34,837 nucleotides of DNA from Nitrospirae bacterium MYbinv3 (GTDB lineage: Bacteria; Nitrospirota; Thermodesulfovibrionia; Thermodesulfovibrionales; Magnetobacteriaceae): positions 1 through 34,837 of the forward strand of contig PEAB01000035.1 in NCBI GenBank assembly GCA_002753395.1. The letters run 5' to 3'. The position numbers and the translations under genes were made by a program. Shown one piece after another: positions 17,236 to 24,431 of the stretch (positions are counted from its first letter, which is position 1; each line of letters begins with the position of its first letter). Below the pieces are notes generated by a model that was not told the DNA's origin, did not search any database, and saw only the letters and a list, made by a program, of their open reading frames with translations.

Positions 17236-17755
17236 ACTTGGACCTTGGGTTTTTGTTGTAAGGCATCTCAGCGGCTGAGGATAGCAGCTCAAAGGTAAAG
17301 GCACAGATGCGCATGGTTGGATATAGGGCTATTGGCATTCGACCGATGTTGCTTAACTCCAGCGTGGCCTTGCCGCACCATCCGGGGTCAAACTTCGAGG
17401 CCGTTCCATGTATGATAAGCCCCAGTCTGCCCAGTGAACTACGCCCGTCTATGTGGCCTACCAGGTTGTCGGGGATCTCTAGACTCTCTATGGTTGTAGC
17501 CAGGACGAAATCCCCTGGCTGTATGATAAAGGGATCTGTGTCCTTTATCTCTACCCGTTTCATTATATCCTCCATATCCAGAGTACCCCGCAGGTCGATG
17601 AAAGGGTGCCTGCTGTACTCAAAGACACAAAACTCATTCCCCAGTCTCAGGTCGATCGAACACGGCCCTAATTGTCTTGACAGGTCGGGCATGGGGGTGA
17701 TCTTGAGTCTGCTCTCGGCCAGCCATTTCTTGATGTCCCTGTCTGATAGAATCAT
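17183..17755 (-). CDS. dcd: dCTP deaminase
   Basis: This enzyme deaminates dCTP to dUTP to supply dTMP synthesis (some homologues also hydrolyse dUTP to dUMP). It is a 190-residue trimeric dUTPase-fold enzyme. Marks are MILSDRDIKKWL at the start, QLGPCSIDLRLG, FIIQPGDFVLATT, GRSSLGRLGLIIHGTAS (about 114-130), FDPGWCGKATLELSN with the catalytic Glu, and the C-terminal KYVKQDTVEPSKL that closes over the nucleotide. Its ATG overlaps the tatC stop by 4 nt and its end overlaps the HAD gene. Which of the mono- or bifunctional types it is cannot be settled by eye. Confidence 0.95.
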   Translation of the reverse strand: MILSDRDIKKWLAESRLKITPMPDLSRQLGPCSIDLRLGNEFCVFEYSRHPFIDLRGTLDMEDIMKRVEIKDTDPFIIQPGDFVLATTIESLEIPDNLVGHIDGRSSLGRLGLIIHGTASKFDPGWCGKATLELSNIGRMPIALYPTMRICAFTFELLSSAAEMPYNKNPRSKYVKQDTVEPSKLSVEDL

Positions 17756-18570
17756 TTCGTCACCTCTTCTTTTATAACTACCAACTCTTTACTCTTTGGG
17801 AATATTATCTTGGATGCAATTATACCAATCTCATATAGAACAATCATAGGGACGGCCATCAATGTCTGGTTGAAGGCATCAGGGGTTGGTGTAAGTATAC
17901 CCGCTATGATGAAGGCAAAGACAAATGCGTATTTCCTGCTGCTGGCCAATCTCTCCGGCGTGACGATCCCAAACCTGGTCAGAAACAGTATCACTATGGG
18001 CAGTTCAAAGACTAACCCAAAGGCAAGAAGGAACTTTATATTGAAATCTATGTAGCTGCCGATGGATAACATGGCCGTAAGCGATTGCGTCTTATAGGTA
18101 AGCAGAAAGCCCAGGGCAAAGGGCAGGATTATAATGAAACAAAAGGCAGCGCCCATCAAAAAAAGCACTGAACCACTTACAATAAAAGGCAGCGCTAACT
18201 TCTTTTCCTTGGGCAACAGCCCTGGAGCAACAAACAGCCAGACCTGTGTTAGCACTACGGGCAAAGATACAATAAAAGCAGCAATCATCGAGAGCTTAAG
18301 GTGCATCCAAAACGCCTCAGCAGGCTGCAGAAATACGAGAGAGACATTTTTTAGATTCTTAGAAACAAAAAAGATAAAGGGCGTCTGCAGCTTGAAGACA
18401 AGCTCCTTTTCCATAGGAAACATGAGGATTTTTAGAAGCTCCTCGGAGTAGTTGAATATGACGATAAAAGAGACCAAGACTATCGTCAACGTTATAAGCA
18501 GGCGTTGTCGCAGTTCGCTCAGGTGGTCGATGAACGACATCTTATGATCTTCGACCGGGTTATTTTCCAT
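17752..18570 (-). CDS. tatC: Sec-independent translocase subunit TatC
   Basis: TatC is the receptor of the twin-arginine export system for folded proteins. It has about 272 residues and six predicted helices. The conserved N-terminus MSFIDHLSELRQRLL is present (about 11-25 from ATG 18570). So are PAEAFWMHLKLS, the LTQVWLFVAPGLLPKEKKL loop (FVAPGL motif), FELPIVILFLTRFG and AGILTPTPDAFNQTLMAVP. I chose ATG 18570, which overlaps tatB by 11 nt and has GGAGGA 15 nt upstream. The longer frame to 18633 lies inside tatB. Another possible start is ATG 18540, immediately before SFIDHL. dcd overlaps its stop. No Tat substrate with a clear RR motif was noticed in the window. Confidence 0.94.
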   Translation of the reverse strand: MENNPVEDHKMSFIDHLSELRQRLLITLTIVLVSFIVIFNYSEELLKILMFPMEKELVFKLQTPFIFFVSKNLKNVSLVFLQPAEAFWMHLKLSMIAAFIVSLPVVLTQVWLFVAPGLLPKEKKLALPFIVSGSVLFLMGAAFCFIIILPFALGFLLTYKTQSLTAMLSIGSYIDFNIKFLLAFGLVFELPIVILFLTRFGIVTPERLASSRKYAFVFAFIIAGILTPTPDAFNQTLMAVPMIVLYEIGIIASKIIFPKSKELVVIKEEVTK

Positions 18571-18937
18571 CGAGCTTACTGGATTCCTCCTTTTGTGCTG
18601 GCTTTTGTAGATCAGTCTGCTCCACACGGTCATGTGATGGATCAGCTTTCTCCCTAAGTTCGCTGGTGTTATGTTCTTGCGTCATTGCTGATGGGGCATC
18701 AGCCTTGATTCTAACGTCGTGGATCTCTCTCTGTATGCTGTTGAGTTCATCTTTTAAAGGGTTGTTATCTGCATACATCGTTGAATCTACGTGGCTTCTG
18801 ACGTCGGCCATAACCCTCTTGATTTGACCGAGGATCTTACCAACCTTTTTGGCAAGGTCAGGCAGGCTTTTGGGGCCAAAAACGAGCAGAGCTACGAAGA
18901 AAATCATAATAATCTCCTGGATACCTAAGTCAAACAT
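18560..18937 (-). CDS. tatB: Twin-arginine translocase TatA/TatB family protein (probably TatB)
   Basis: This is a single-span inner-membrane protein of 125 residues. MFDLGIQEIIMIFFVALLVFGPKSLPDLAKKVG shows the membrane helix, the FGPK/LP hinge and the amphipathic helix of the family (split here at about residue 20). The MFDLG start with a Glu in the helix and the long acidic/polar tail (about 50-125, coiled-coil-like) favour TatB over TatA. No second tatA-like gene lies nearby. The ATG is 12 nt after the outer-membrane protein gene, with GAGGAG about 14 nt upstream. tatC overlaps its end. Confidence 0.9.
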   Translation of the reverse strand: MFDLGIQEIIMIFFVALLVFGPKSLPDLAKKVGKILGQIKRVMADVRSHVDSTMYADNNPLKDELNSIQREIHDVRIKADAPSAMTQEHNTSELREKADPSHDRVEQTDLQKPAQKEESSKLDGK

Positions 18938-18949
18938 AAGCTATACCGT

Positions 18950-19732
18950 CTACTCCTCTTCATATAATCTCTTAATTTCCGGTTCTTTATAAGGATAGAC
19001 AAAGGTAATAGACAATAGGAACCTTAACTCAGGCGTTCGGCTCCTAAATTCGTAACCAGCGCCTAACGTCGTATATAGGTATTTGAGAGGTCTATACCTG
19101 TAACCCAGCCTTCCTTCCATAAAATCGAACCTGTTTGAGAAATGGCTTTTTCTGATAGACAACTCAGCCAGGATGTTGATGTTATTAGCGGCTGAAAGTT
19201 CCGTACCGAGGAGCATGTCCCACTCACTCTTAAGGGTTTTATCAAAGGGTGAGAAATAAAAGGCATTTATGTGTGCCATAAACGGTCCTATCTTCTTAGA
19301 TGCAATAAGTCCGCCCCCATAGCGTCCATTCGTTGTAACATCGCTGCCGTCTGAGGGTGGTGATACCGTCATCAACAGGGCCAACGACGGCAATAAGCCT
19401 CTTTCCTCCACAAACCGGTGTTTTAACCCGACACTCACGTCCTCAAACCCGTTCTGCTCCCTCTTCAGGCGAAACGGAACCGTTGCAAGAAGCTCTCTGT
19501 TGTCGTCAATACCGTATGCAATAGAGGTTGTAATACGATAAAACGTTGGATCGATACACTCCTCTAACTCGACCTCGTTGGAGAAGATACCAGGACCGTT
19601 TGTCGCTGTAGAAAACGATGAAAAAACTCCGTTAGGCTGGGTTGGCTTAAGCCCCTTTATGTCAAAACCATAGGCGTGCGCACTAACTAAAACTCCCAAT
19701 AGCAAGAAAGAGATGATCACAAATTTTTTCAT
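18950..19732 (-). CDS. Predicted outer-membrane beta-barrel protein
   Basis: This is a 260-residue exported protein. MKKFVIISFLLLGVLVSAHA is a clear signal peptide. The mature part is a series of alternating amphipathic strands with aromatic girdles (TSIAYGIDDNRELLATVPF, VSVGLKHRF, GYRYRPLKYLYTTLGAGYEF). It ends in a strand-like RFLLSITFVYPY plus a short charged tail. It resembles the uncharacterised transporter-like barrels (phenol MetA degradation-type), but I cannot name a substrate. The frame reaches back to TTG 19768, which is part of a TTGACA box, so ATG 19732 is used. It is the first gene of an operon with tatB, tatC, dcd and HAD. There is no good ribosome site, and the promoter is positioned for a leaderless message. 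Confidence 0.78.
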   Translation of the reverse strand: MKKFVIISFLLLGVLVSAHAYGFDIKGLKPTQPNGVFSSFSTATNGPGIFSNEVELEECIDPTFYRITTSIAYGIDDNRELLATVPFRLKREQNGFEDVSVGLKHRFVEERGLLPSLALLMTVSPPSDGSDVTTNGRYGGGLIASKKIGPFMAHINAFYFSPFDKTLKSEWDMLLGTELSAANNINILAELSIRKSHFSNRFDFMEGRLGYRYRPLKYLYTTLGAGYEFRSRTPELRFLLSITFVYPYKEPEIKRLYEEE

Positions 19733-19738
19733 CTCGTA

Positions 19739-19768
19739 AAAATAACAAAAAATAAGGTATACTGTCAA
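19739..19768 (-). promoter_or_regulatory. Promoter of the outer-membrane protein/tat/dcd operon
   Basis: On the minus strand a perfect TTGACA (19768-19763), 18 nt, then TATTTT (19744-19739). Only TACGAG lies between the -10 box and ATG 19732, so the message would start at or near the ATG. Confidence 0.5.
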
Positions 19769-19782
19769 TGTAAACTTTTATT

Positions 19783-19974
19783 GGGTGCATAAGAAATCAT
19801 GGGAACTAATGATATATTCTAATGGGGGTCAAGGGGACTGGTCCCCTTGCGGAGGGGTCTGAGGGGAGGCAGAGCTTCCCCTTCTTTGACAAAACTCATG
19901 AAACAGACATGAATAGGGTACATTCACCCCCTTGCACATGATAATGTATTTTCACGGTAAATTCTTATGCACCC
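19783..19974. mobile_element. MITE-like element (192 bp) with TIRs and target duplication
   Basis: The ends are perfect 13-bp inverted repeats, GGGTGCATAAGAA and TTCTTATGCACCC. The element is flanked by the direct repeat CTTTTATT (19775-19782 and 19975-19982). Because GGGTG follows the right copy as well, the direct repeat can be read as 13 bp (CTTTTATTGGGTG). An inverted module A copy lies inside (19822-19884: on the minus strand GGGGAAGC-TCT-GCCTCCCC, CTCAGACCCCTCCGC, AAGGGGAC-CA-GTCCCCTTGACCCC). There is no coding capacity. It sits between the promoter of the outer-membrane protein operon and that of trxA. Confidence 0.8.
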
Positions 19975-19989
19975 CTTTTATTGGGTGAT

Positions 19990-20019
19990 TTGACAAAAGA
20001 ATTAGTTTATAAATATAAT
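19990..20019 (+). promoter_or_regulatory. Consensus sigma-70 promoter of trxA
   Basis: Perfect TTGACA (19990-19995), an 18-nt AT-rich spacer and perfect TATAAT (20014-20019). The predicted start is near 20026, leaving a leader of about 25 nt that contains the GGAGG of trxA. Confidence 0.85.
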
Positions 20020-20050
20020 TTTGTAACCAAAACATTTATTGGAGGTAAGT

Positions 20051-20380
20051 ATGGCTGAAGGTGTAAATAACGCAACATCGCAAACGTGGGATACGGAGGT
20101 GATACAGGCAGAGGGATTAGTGTTAGTTGATTTCTGGGCAGTGTGGTGTGGACCGTGCAGGATGGTTGCACCTATTGTGGAGGACCTGGCGAAGGAGTAT
20201 GCAGGACGATTAAAAGTAGTAAAGTTAAACACGGACGAAAATCCCGATATCGCAAGTAAATACAAGATAATGGGGATTCCTACGCTGATGTTCTTTAAAA
20301 GTGGTGAGAGAGTTGACCAGCTTGTTGGTGCAGTGCCAAAGCAGCAGCTTAAGGATAAGATCGAAAACTTGTTAGGATAA
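20051..20380 (+). CDS. trxA: Thioredoxin
   Basis: This is a general protein-disulfide reductase of the cytosol, normally reduced by thioredoxin reductase (not in the window). The 109 residues are of family length. The active site is [17 protein letters not shown] (CGPC near 35-38), followed by [18 protein letters not shown], the cis-Pro loop GIPTLMFF and a C-terminal [12 protein letters not shown] helix. ATG 20051 is chosen because GGAGG lies 5 nt before it. The frame begins upstream at a TTG that is part of the ribosome-site region. It is driven by a perfect-consensus promoter, consistent with high expression, and is separated from ffh by 159 nt, in which I see no terminator. Confidence 0.96.
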   Translation: MAEGVNNATSQTWDTEVIQAEGLVLVDFWAVWCGPCRMVAPIVEDLAKEYAGRLKVVKLNTDENPDIASKYKIMGIPTLMFFKSGERVDQLVGAVPKQQLKDKIENLLG

Positions 20381-20539
20381 AGAAAACCTTTAGGATAAAA
20401 ATGTACTGTAAGTCTTTGCTCCTTATAAACAATAAACTCAATTATTATGCTGCCAAAAGCAGGCTAAAAGCAGAGCTGTTAGCAAACAAACTGGGCTGGC
20501 ATAAGATGATTAGGGAGTAGGCAAGGAGTAGGGTAAACG

Positions 20540-21724
20540 ATGTTTAATTCCTTAAGCGAAAAGCTCGACTCTGTATTAAAGAAGCTAAAGGGCAAGGGAG
20601 TCCTCAAGAGCCAGGACATAGACGTTGCTATGAAGGAGATTCGTCTGGCTCTCCTGGAGGCTGACGTCAACTTCAAGGTCGTCAAAGGGTTTGTCGAAAG
20701 GGTAAGAGAGAAGGCCGTAGGCAATGACGTGCTTGAGAGCTTAACCCCAGGTCAACAGGTAGTAAAGATCGTAAATGAAGAGCTATGCTTACTGCTTGGC
20801 ACAGACAATGAAAAGATCCAGTTATCGCCTAATCCGCCAACCGTCTTGATGATGATAGGGCTGCACGGATCGGGTAAGACCACAACGGCCGCCAAACTCG
20901 CCAGGCACTATAAAGCTCAGGGAAGGCGGCCTATGATGGTAGCGGCAGACCTTCAAAGGCCAGCAGCCATAGATCAGTTGATCATGCTTGGCAAGCAGAT
21001 AGATGTGCCAGTGTTTTTTTCGAGGGAAGAGAAAAACCCAGTCGTTGTATGTAAAAACGCCCTGTCGGAGGCCAAAAAAGAGGCAAGAGACATATTAATC
21101 CTTGATACGGCAGGCCGTTTACACATCGACGAAGGTCTGATGACCGAGCTAAAGAACGTCAAAGACGCAATAGCCCCCAAGGAGTCGCTCTTCGTAGCCG
21201 ATGCGATGACGGGTCAGGACGCCGTCAACATAGCCAAGGCCTTTAATGAAAAGATTGGCATAGACGGTATAATCCTCACGAAGATGGACGGAGATGCCAG
21301 AGGCGGCGCAGCCCTTTCAATCAGGCAGGTGACGGGCAGACCTATCAAGTTCATAGGTGTGGGCGAAAAGATAGACATGCTTGAGCCGTTTTATCCACAG
21401 AGGGTTGCATCAAGGATACTCGGAATGGGGGACGTGTTGAGCTTCATCGAAAGGGCTCAACAGTCTTTTGACGACAGAGAGGCCGAATCACTTAAGAACA
21501 AAATCCTTGGCGATGGATTTACCTTAGATGACCTCAAGGAGCAGCTTAAAAAGATCCGATCCATGGGTCCCATTGAAAACCTTCTTTCAATGATCCCAGG
21601 GTTCAACAAAATGAAGGGCATAACCGTCGATGAGAAACAGTTTGTAAAGATAGAGGCCATCATCAATTCAAAACAAAAAAAGAGCGGAATAACCCGCAAA
21701 TCCTCAACGGCAGTAGAAAGATAA
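20540..21724 (+). CDS. ffh: Signal recognition particle protein Ffh (frame ends early; continues in -1 frame)
   Basis: Ffh binds 4.5S RNA and signal peptides and targets membrane proteins to FtsY. The N and GTPase domains are complete: [32 protein letters not shown] (P-loop, about 110-125), the [11 protein letters not shown] insertion, [26 protein letters not shown]. Most of the M domain follows ([17 protein letters not shown]). This frame stops at 394 residues with a non-family tail. In the -1 frame the sequence continues exactly as Ffh: [22 protein letters not shown], split over 21682-21747, then VNRLLKQY and a Met/Lys-rich end, to TAG at 21858. The joined protein would be 439 residues, the normal length. 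The switch is at A_AAA_AAG. Without it the RNA-binding part of the M domain is lost. Confidence 0.95.
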   Translation: MFNSLSEKLDSVLKKLKGKGVLKSQDIDVAMKEIRLALLEADVNFKVVKGFVERVREKAVGNDVLESLTPGQQVVKIVNEELCLLLGTDNEKIQLSPNPPTVLMMIGLHGSGKTTTAAKLARHYKAQGRRPMMVAADLQRPAAIDQLIMLGKQIDVPVFFSREEKNPVVVCKNALSEAKKEARDILILDTAGRLHIDEGLMTELKNVKDAIAPKESLFVADAMTGQDAVNIAKAFNEKIGIDGIILTKMDGDARGGAALSIRQVTGRPIKFIGVGEKIDMLEPFYPQRVASRILGMGDVLSFIERAQQSFDDREAESLKNKILGDGFTLDDLKEQLKKIRSMGPIENLLSMIPGFNKMKGITVDEKQFVKIEAIINSKQKKSGITRKSSTAVER

Positions 21725-21858
21725 GGGTTGCCACAGGCAGCGGCACCGATGTCTCCGACGTAAACAGACTACTGAAGCAGTACAAGGATATGAAAAAGAT
21801 GATGAAGATGTTTAAAGGTAAAAAAGGCTTAAGACTGCCTAATATCCTGCCTTTTTAG
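21676..21858 (+). other. ffh: -1 frameshift site and downstream -1 frame of ffh
   Basis: The heptamer A_AAA_AAG (21676-21682) is phased so that zero-frame codons are AAA (21677-21679) and AAG (21680-21682). A -1 slip makes GAG at 21682 the next codon and gives a 58-codon extension ending at TAG 21856-21858. A short GCGG-AATAAC-CCGC hairpin lies just downstream (21684-21697). No strong internal Shine-Dalgarno lies at the usual distance upstream. Loss of one A from a run of eight would give the same picture. Confidence 0.8.
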
Positions 21859-21940
21859 TGATACTTTACAAATTTCTGTTTACTTTGACCATCTGGATAT
21901 ATTAAAATATCTAACTAGGTATTGAAATGGAGGTATCGTA

Positions 21941-22192
21941 TTGGTAAAGATAAGACTGACACGGATGGGTGCACACAAGAGACCTTTTTACAGGATAGTT
22001 GTGACCGATTCAAGGACAAGACGAGATGGTCGTTTTCTAGATATAGTAGGGAACTATAACCCCTTAAATGAGCCGTCGACAATTAACGTTGATATTGAGA
22101 AGTGCAAGAGCTGGCTTGGCAATGGTGCACAGCCTACTGATACTGTTAAAAAACTATTACGAAAGGCTGGCTTACAACTGCAGACAGCCTAA
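21941..22192 (+). CDS. rpsP: 30S ribosomal protein S16
   Basis: This is a small-subunit ribosomal protein, 83 residues, the normal size. [21 protein letters not shown] and the following [19 protein letters not shown] are the family signature; [16 protein letters not shown] is near the end. It begins with TTG at 21941, supported by GGAGG (21929-21933) 7 nt upstream and by the protein start. The in-between ATG at 21927 is out of frame. It follows ffh by 82 nt from the -1-frame stop. A weak AAAAAGGC/GCCTTTTT stem at the very end of the ffh -1 frame (21821-21856) might attenuate read-through. khpA follows after 17 nt. Confidence 0.96.
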   Translation: MVKIRLTRMGAHKRPFYRIVVTDSRTRRDGRFLDIVGNYNPLNEPSTINVDIEKCKSWLGNGAQPTDTVKKLLRKAGLQLQTA

Positions 22193-22209
22193 TTCACTTG
22201 GAGGTGGTC

Positions 22210-22443
22210 ATGATGAAAGAATTAGTTGAGATTATGGCAAAGGCTTTGGTCGACAGACCTGAGGAGGTAGCAGTTAAGGAGATAGATGGGGAAAAAACGA
22301 CCGTTTTTGAATTGAGGGTAGCCGCAAGCGATCTCGGTAAAGTCATCGGAAAACAAGGAAAAACCGCCAGAGCAATGAGAACTATACTTTCTGCATCGGG
22401 CACAAAAATAGGTAAACGGGCAGTATTGGAGATTCTTGAATAA
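22210..22443 (+). CDS. khpA: KH-domain RNA-binding protein KhpA
   Basis: This is a single KH-domain protein of about 77 residues, known in other bacteria to bind RNA with its partner KhpB/Jag and affect cell division and sRNA metabolism. The RNA-binding GxxG loop is in [19 protein letters not shown] (about 41-59). [19 protein letters not shown] is the typical start. GGAGG at 22200-22204 allows ATG 22210 or 22213. It sits between rpsP and trmD, its usual place, but the rimM gene normally found next is absent. A hairpin (22479-22508) follows. Confidence 0.93.
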   Translation: MMKELVEIMAKALVDRPEEVAVKEIDGEKTTVFELRVAASDLGKVIGKQGKTARAMRTILSASGTKIGKRAVLEILE

Positions 22444-22478
22444 AAATTATCTAAGTTGATAAAACTTTGATTTTATGT

Positions 22479-22508
22479 AAAGGGACGGGAAATAATCACT
22501 GTCCCTTT
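22479..22508 (+). terminator. Terminator-like hairpin after khpA
   Basis: AAAGGGAC and GTCCCTTT form a perfect 8-bp stem with a 14-nt loop, 35 nt after the khpA stop. It is followed by ATCAGTTTT, a weak T tract. It would split ffh-rpsP-khpA from trmD-rplS-rnhB. Confidence 0.55.
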
Positions 22509-22517
22509 ATCAGTTTT

Positions 22518-22672
22518 GGGTGCATAAGATTCATGGTGACCAAATATATATAAATGGGGTCAAGGGGGTGTGGCCCCCTGTCTCAAAGGGACTGGTCCCC
22601 TTGTGGAGGGGTCTGAGGGGAGACAGTGCCTCACCTTCTATTCCAATAAACCCATGAAAAGTTTATGTACCG
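22518..22672. mobile_element. MITE-like element (about 155 bp) between khpA and trmD
   Basis: The left end is GGGTGCATAAGATTCATGG. The right end, read on the opposite strand, is GGTACATAAACTTTTCATGGG, an imperfect inverted repeat. CAGTTTT occurs directly outside both ends (22511-22517 and 22673-22679), as expected for a 7-8 bp target duplication. Inside is an inverted module A copy (22553-22640) with an extra GGGGGTGTGGCCCCC-type hairpin and a partly decayed outer stem. Confidence 0.7.
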
Positions 22673-22683
22673 CAGTTTTTAGG

Positions 22684-22704
22684 CGCTCAGCTAAATGCTG
22701 AGCG
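22684..22704 (+). promoter_or_regulatory. Perfect hairpin 10 nt before trmD
   Basis: CGCTCAGC-TAAAT-GCTGAGCG is an 8-bp perfect inverted repeat. It ends 10 nt before the trmD ATG, where a Shine-Dalgarno would be expected but is missing. It could be a translation-control stem, an operator, or part of old element debris. Confidence 0.45.
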
Positions 22705-22714
22705 ATATTTGACA

Positions 22715-23470
22715 ATGAAGATAGATGTTCTTACCATATTTCCAGAGATGATCAGATCGTATATGACCCAGAGCATTATGGCAAGGGCTATACAAAAGGG
22801 TTTCGTCGAACTAAACGTAACCAACATCAGGGACTTTGCTGCCGACAAGGCACGCAGCGTGGACGACTACCCCTACGGCGGCGGCCCAGGAATGGTTATG
22901 AAGATAGAACCCGTCTTTAATGCCCTTAAAGCCCTGCACTTGGACGGTATAAAACGACACGTGGTGTTGACAACTCCCCAAGGCAGCGTGTTTGTTCAGT
23001 CAAAGGCACAAGAGATGGCTGCTGGAGCCAAACCCCTTGCCATAATCTGTGGCAGGTACGAGGGGATAGATGAGAGGATATTGGAGCTGGTCAACGAGGA
23101 GATATCCATTGGTGATTACGTCCTGACAGGCGGTGAACTGCCCGCATTGGTTATAATAGACAGCATAGTGAGGCTTATTCCAGGGGTGCTTGGCGACAGC
23201 CGCTCCGGTGTGGAGGACTCCTTCTCATCGGGCTACCTGGATTATCCACACTATACGCGCCCGGAGGAGTTTCAGGGACAACGTGTGCCCCCTGTACTGC
23301 TCTCCGGTCATCATAAGGAGATCAACAGATGGCGTATAAAGCAGGCGTTGAAAAAAACCCTTCAACACAAGCCTTCCCTTATTGATGCAGGCGTTCTAAA
23401 TGAAGAAGAACGCAAGACTTTGAAAGAAATCAAGGAGGAGATAGAAAATGAACTTAGTAACTGCATATGA
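22715..23470 (+). CDS. trmD: tRNA (guanine-N1)-methyltransferase TrmD
   Basis: TrmD methylates G37 next to the anticodon, using S-adenosylmethionine, and prevents +1 frameshifting. It is a knotted (SPOUT) dimer of 251 residues, the normal size. Marks are [25 protein letters not shown] (about 52-64), [22 protein letters not shown] (about 110-121), [16 protein letters not shown], and [28 protein letters not shown] 22715 is used rather than the TTG six nt upstream. No ribosome site is seen. Instead a hairpin precedes it. The 3' end overlaps rplS by 23 nt. Confidence 0.96.
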   Translation: MKIDVLTIFPEMIRSYMTQSIMARAIQKGFVELNVTNIRDFAADKARSVDDYPYGGGPGMVMKIEPVFNALKALHLDGIKRHVVLTTPQGSVFVQSKAQEMAAGAKPLAIICGRYEGIDERILELVNEEISIGDYVLTGGELPALVIIDSIVRLIPGVLGDSRSGVEDSFSSGYLDYPHYTRPEEFQGQRVPPVLLSGHHKEINRWRIKQALKKTLQHKPSLIDAGVLNEEERKTLKEIKEEIENELSNCI

Positions 23471-23825
23471 GGAACGATTTAAGAAAGAGATTCCTGTATT
23501 TAACATCGGAGATACCGTTAGGATCAGCGTGCGAGTCGTTGAAGGAGACAAAGAACGCATACAACCATACGAGGGCATCGTTATAGCACGTAAGCACGGT
23601 GGGCTGCGTGAGACCATCACCGTCAGAAAGATATCCTTTGGGGTTGGCGTTGAGAGGATATTCCCGCTACACTCCCCCATCATAAAGGATATACAACTGA
23701 TCAAGCGTGGAGACGTCAGAAGGGCAAAGCTCTACTACTTGAGGCACAAGAAAGGCAAGGATGCAAAGATTAAAGAGAAGGCAAGGGAGGTAAGGCAGCC
23801 TGCTGCAAAAAAAATGGCTAGTTGA
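23448..23825 (+). CDS. rplS: 50S ribosomal protein L19
   Basis: This is a large-subunit protein at the 30S-50S interface, 125 residues. [54 protein letters not shown] and [14 protein letters not shown] are the family pattern. A Lys/Ala-rich tail follows. The ATG lies inside the end of trmD with AAGGAGG (23432-23438) 9 nt upstream, so translation is coupled to trmD but independently initiated. rnhB overlaps its stop (TTGA). Confidence 0.97.
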   Translation: MNLVTAYEERFKKEIPVFNIGDTVRISVRVVEGDKERIQPYEGIVIARKHGGLRETITVRKISFGVGVERIFPLHSPIIKDIQLIKRGDVRRAKLYYLRHKKGKDAKIKEKAREVRQPAAKKMAS

Positions 23826-24418
23826 AAGAGCTTTTCGTATACGACCGTACGTTTTATGACAACGGTCTAAGCTGTATAGCAGGGCTTGACGAGGCCGGCA
23901 GAGGCCCCTTAGCAGGCCCTGTTGTTGCCTCTGCGGTCGTACTTGGCGCTGATCTGTACATAGAGGGCGTTAATGACTCCAAGAAGCTCTCCGAGGGTAA
24001 GCGTCGGGAGTTGTTTTGGGAACTCGTCTGTTGTGCTAAGGACATTGGCGTGGGGATTGTAGACTCCGTTGAGATCGATAGGATCAATATCCTGAATGCC
24101 ACAAAGGCGGCAATGAAAGCAGCCATCCTGGACCTGAGCAGCACACCTGATATCCTGCTCATCGACGCCGTTAAACTCCAGGATCTCGATATAGCTCAGC
24201 ATTCTATAATCAGGGGGGATTCAAAGAGCGCCGCTATTGCAGCCGCCTCTATCGTAGCAAAGGTCTTACGGGATTCTATAATGTTATCATATCATCAACA
24301 GTACCCGCAGTACGGCTTCAATAAGCACAAAGGCTACGGCACAAAGCACCACATAGAGATGATCCTGGCACATGGACCATGCGCTATACATAGACGATCG
24401 TTTGCGCCTCTAAGGTAA
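23822..24418 (+). CDS. rnhB: Ribonuclease HII
   Basis: RNase HII cuts RNA in RNA-DNA hybrids and removes single ribonucleotides from DNA. The 198 residues are of normal length. The metal site is [20 protein letters not shown] (Asp-Glu near 22-23), INDSKKLSE-type [21 protein letters not shown] (Asp near 117) and [19 protein letters not shown] (Asp near 136); HKGYGTKHH follows. The only plausible start is the TTG that overlaps the rplS stop by 3 nt, with no clear ribosome site, so it is likely translated by coupling. It converges with the coiled-coil gene 13 nt downstream. Confidence 0.95.
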   Translation: MKELFVYDRTFYDNGLSCIAGLDEAGRGPLAGPVVASAVVLGADLYIEGVNDSKKLSEGKRRELFWELVCCAKDIGVGIVDSVEIDRINILNATKAAMKAAILDLSSTPDILLIDAVKLQDLDIAQHSIIRGDSKSAAIAAASIVAKVLRDSIMLSYHQQYPQYGFNKHKGYGTKHHIEMILAHGPCAIHRRSFAPLR

Positions 24419-24431
24419 TAAAGAAAGAGAT

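Noticed and set aside
16525-17304. HAD protein starting at 17304
   Set aside because: This start would place about 23 non-family residues inside dcd; ATG 17235 or TTG 17196 fits the HAD N-terminus better.
20401-20520. 39-aa ORF between trxA and ffh, Lys/Leu-rich
   Set aside because: It has no ribosome site and no recognisable similarity; it could be real but cannot be supported. I also looked for a tRNA or small RNA here and saw no cloverleaf.
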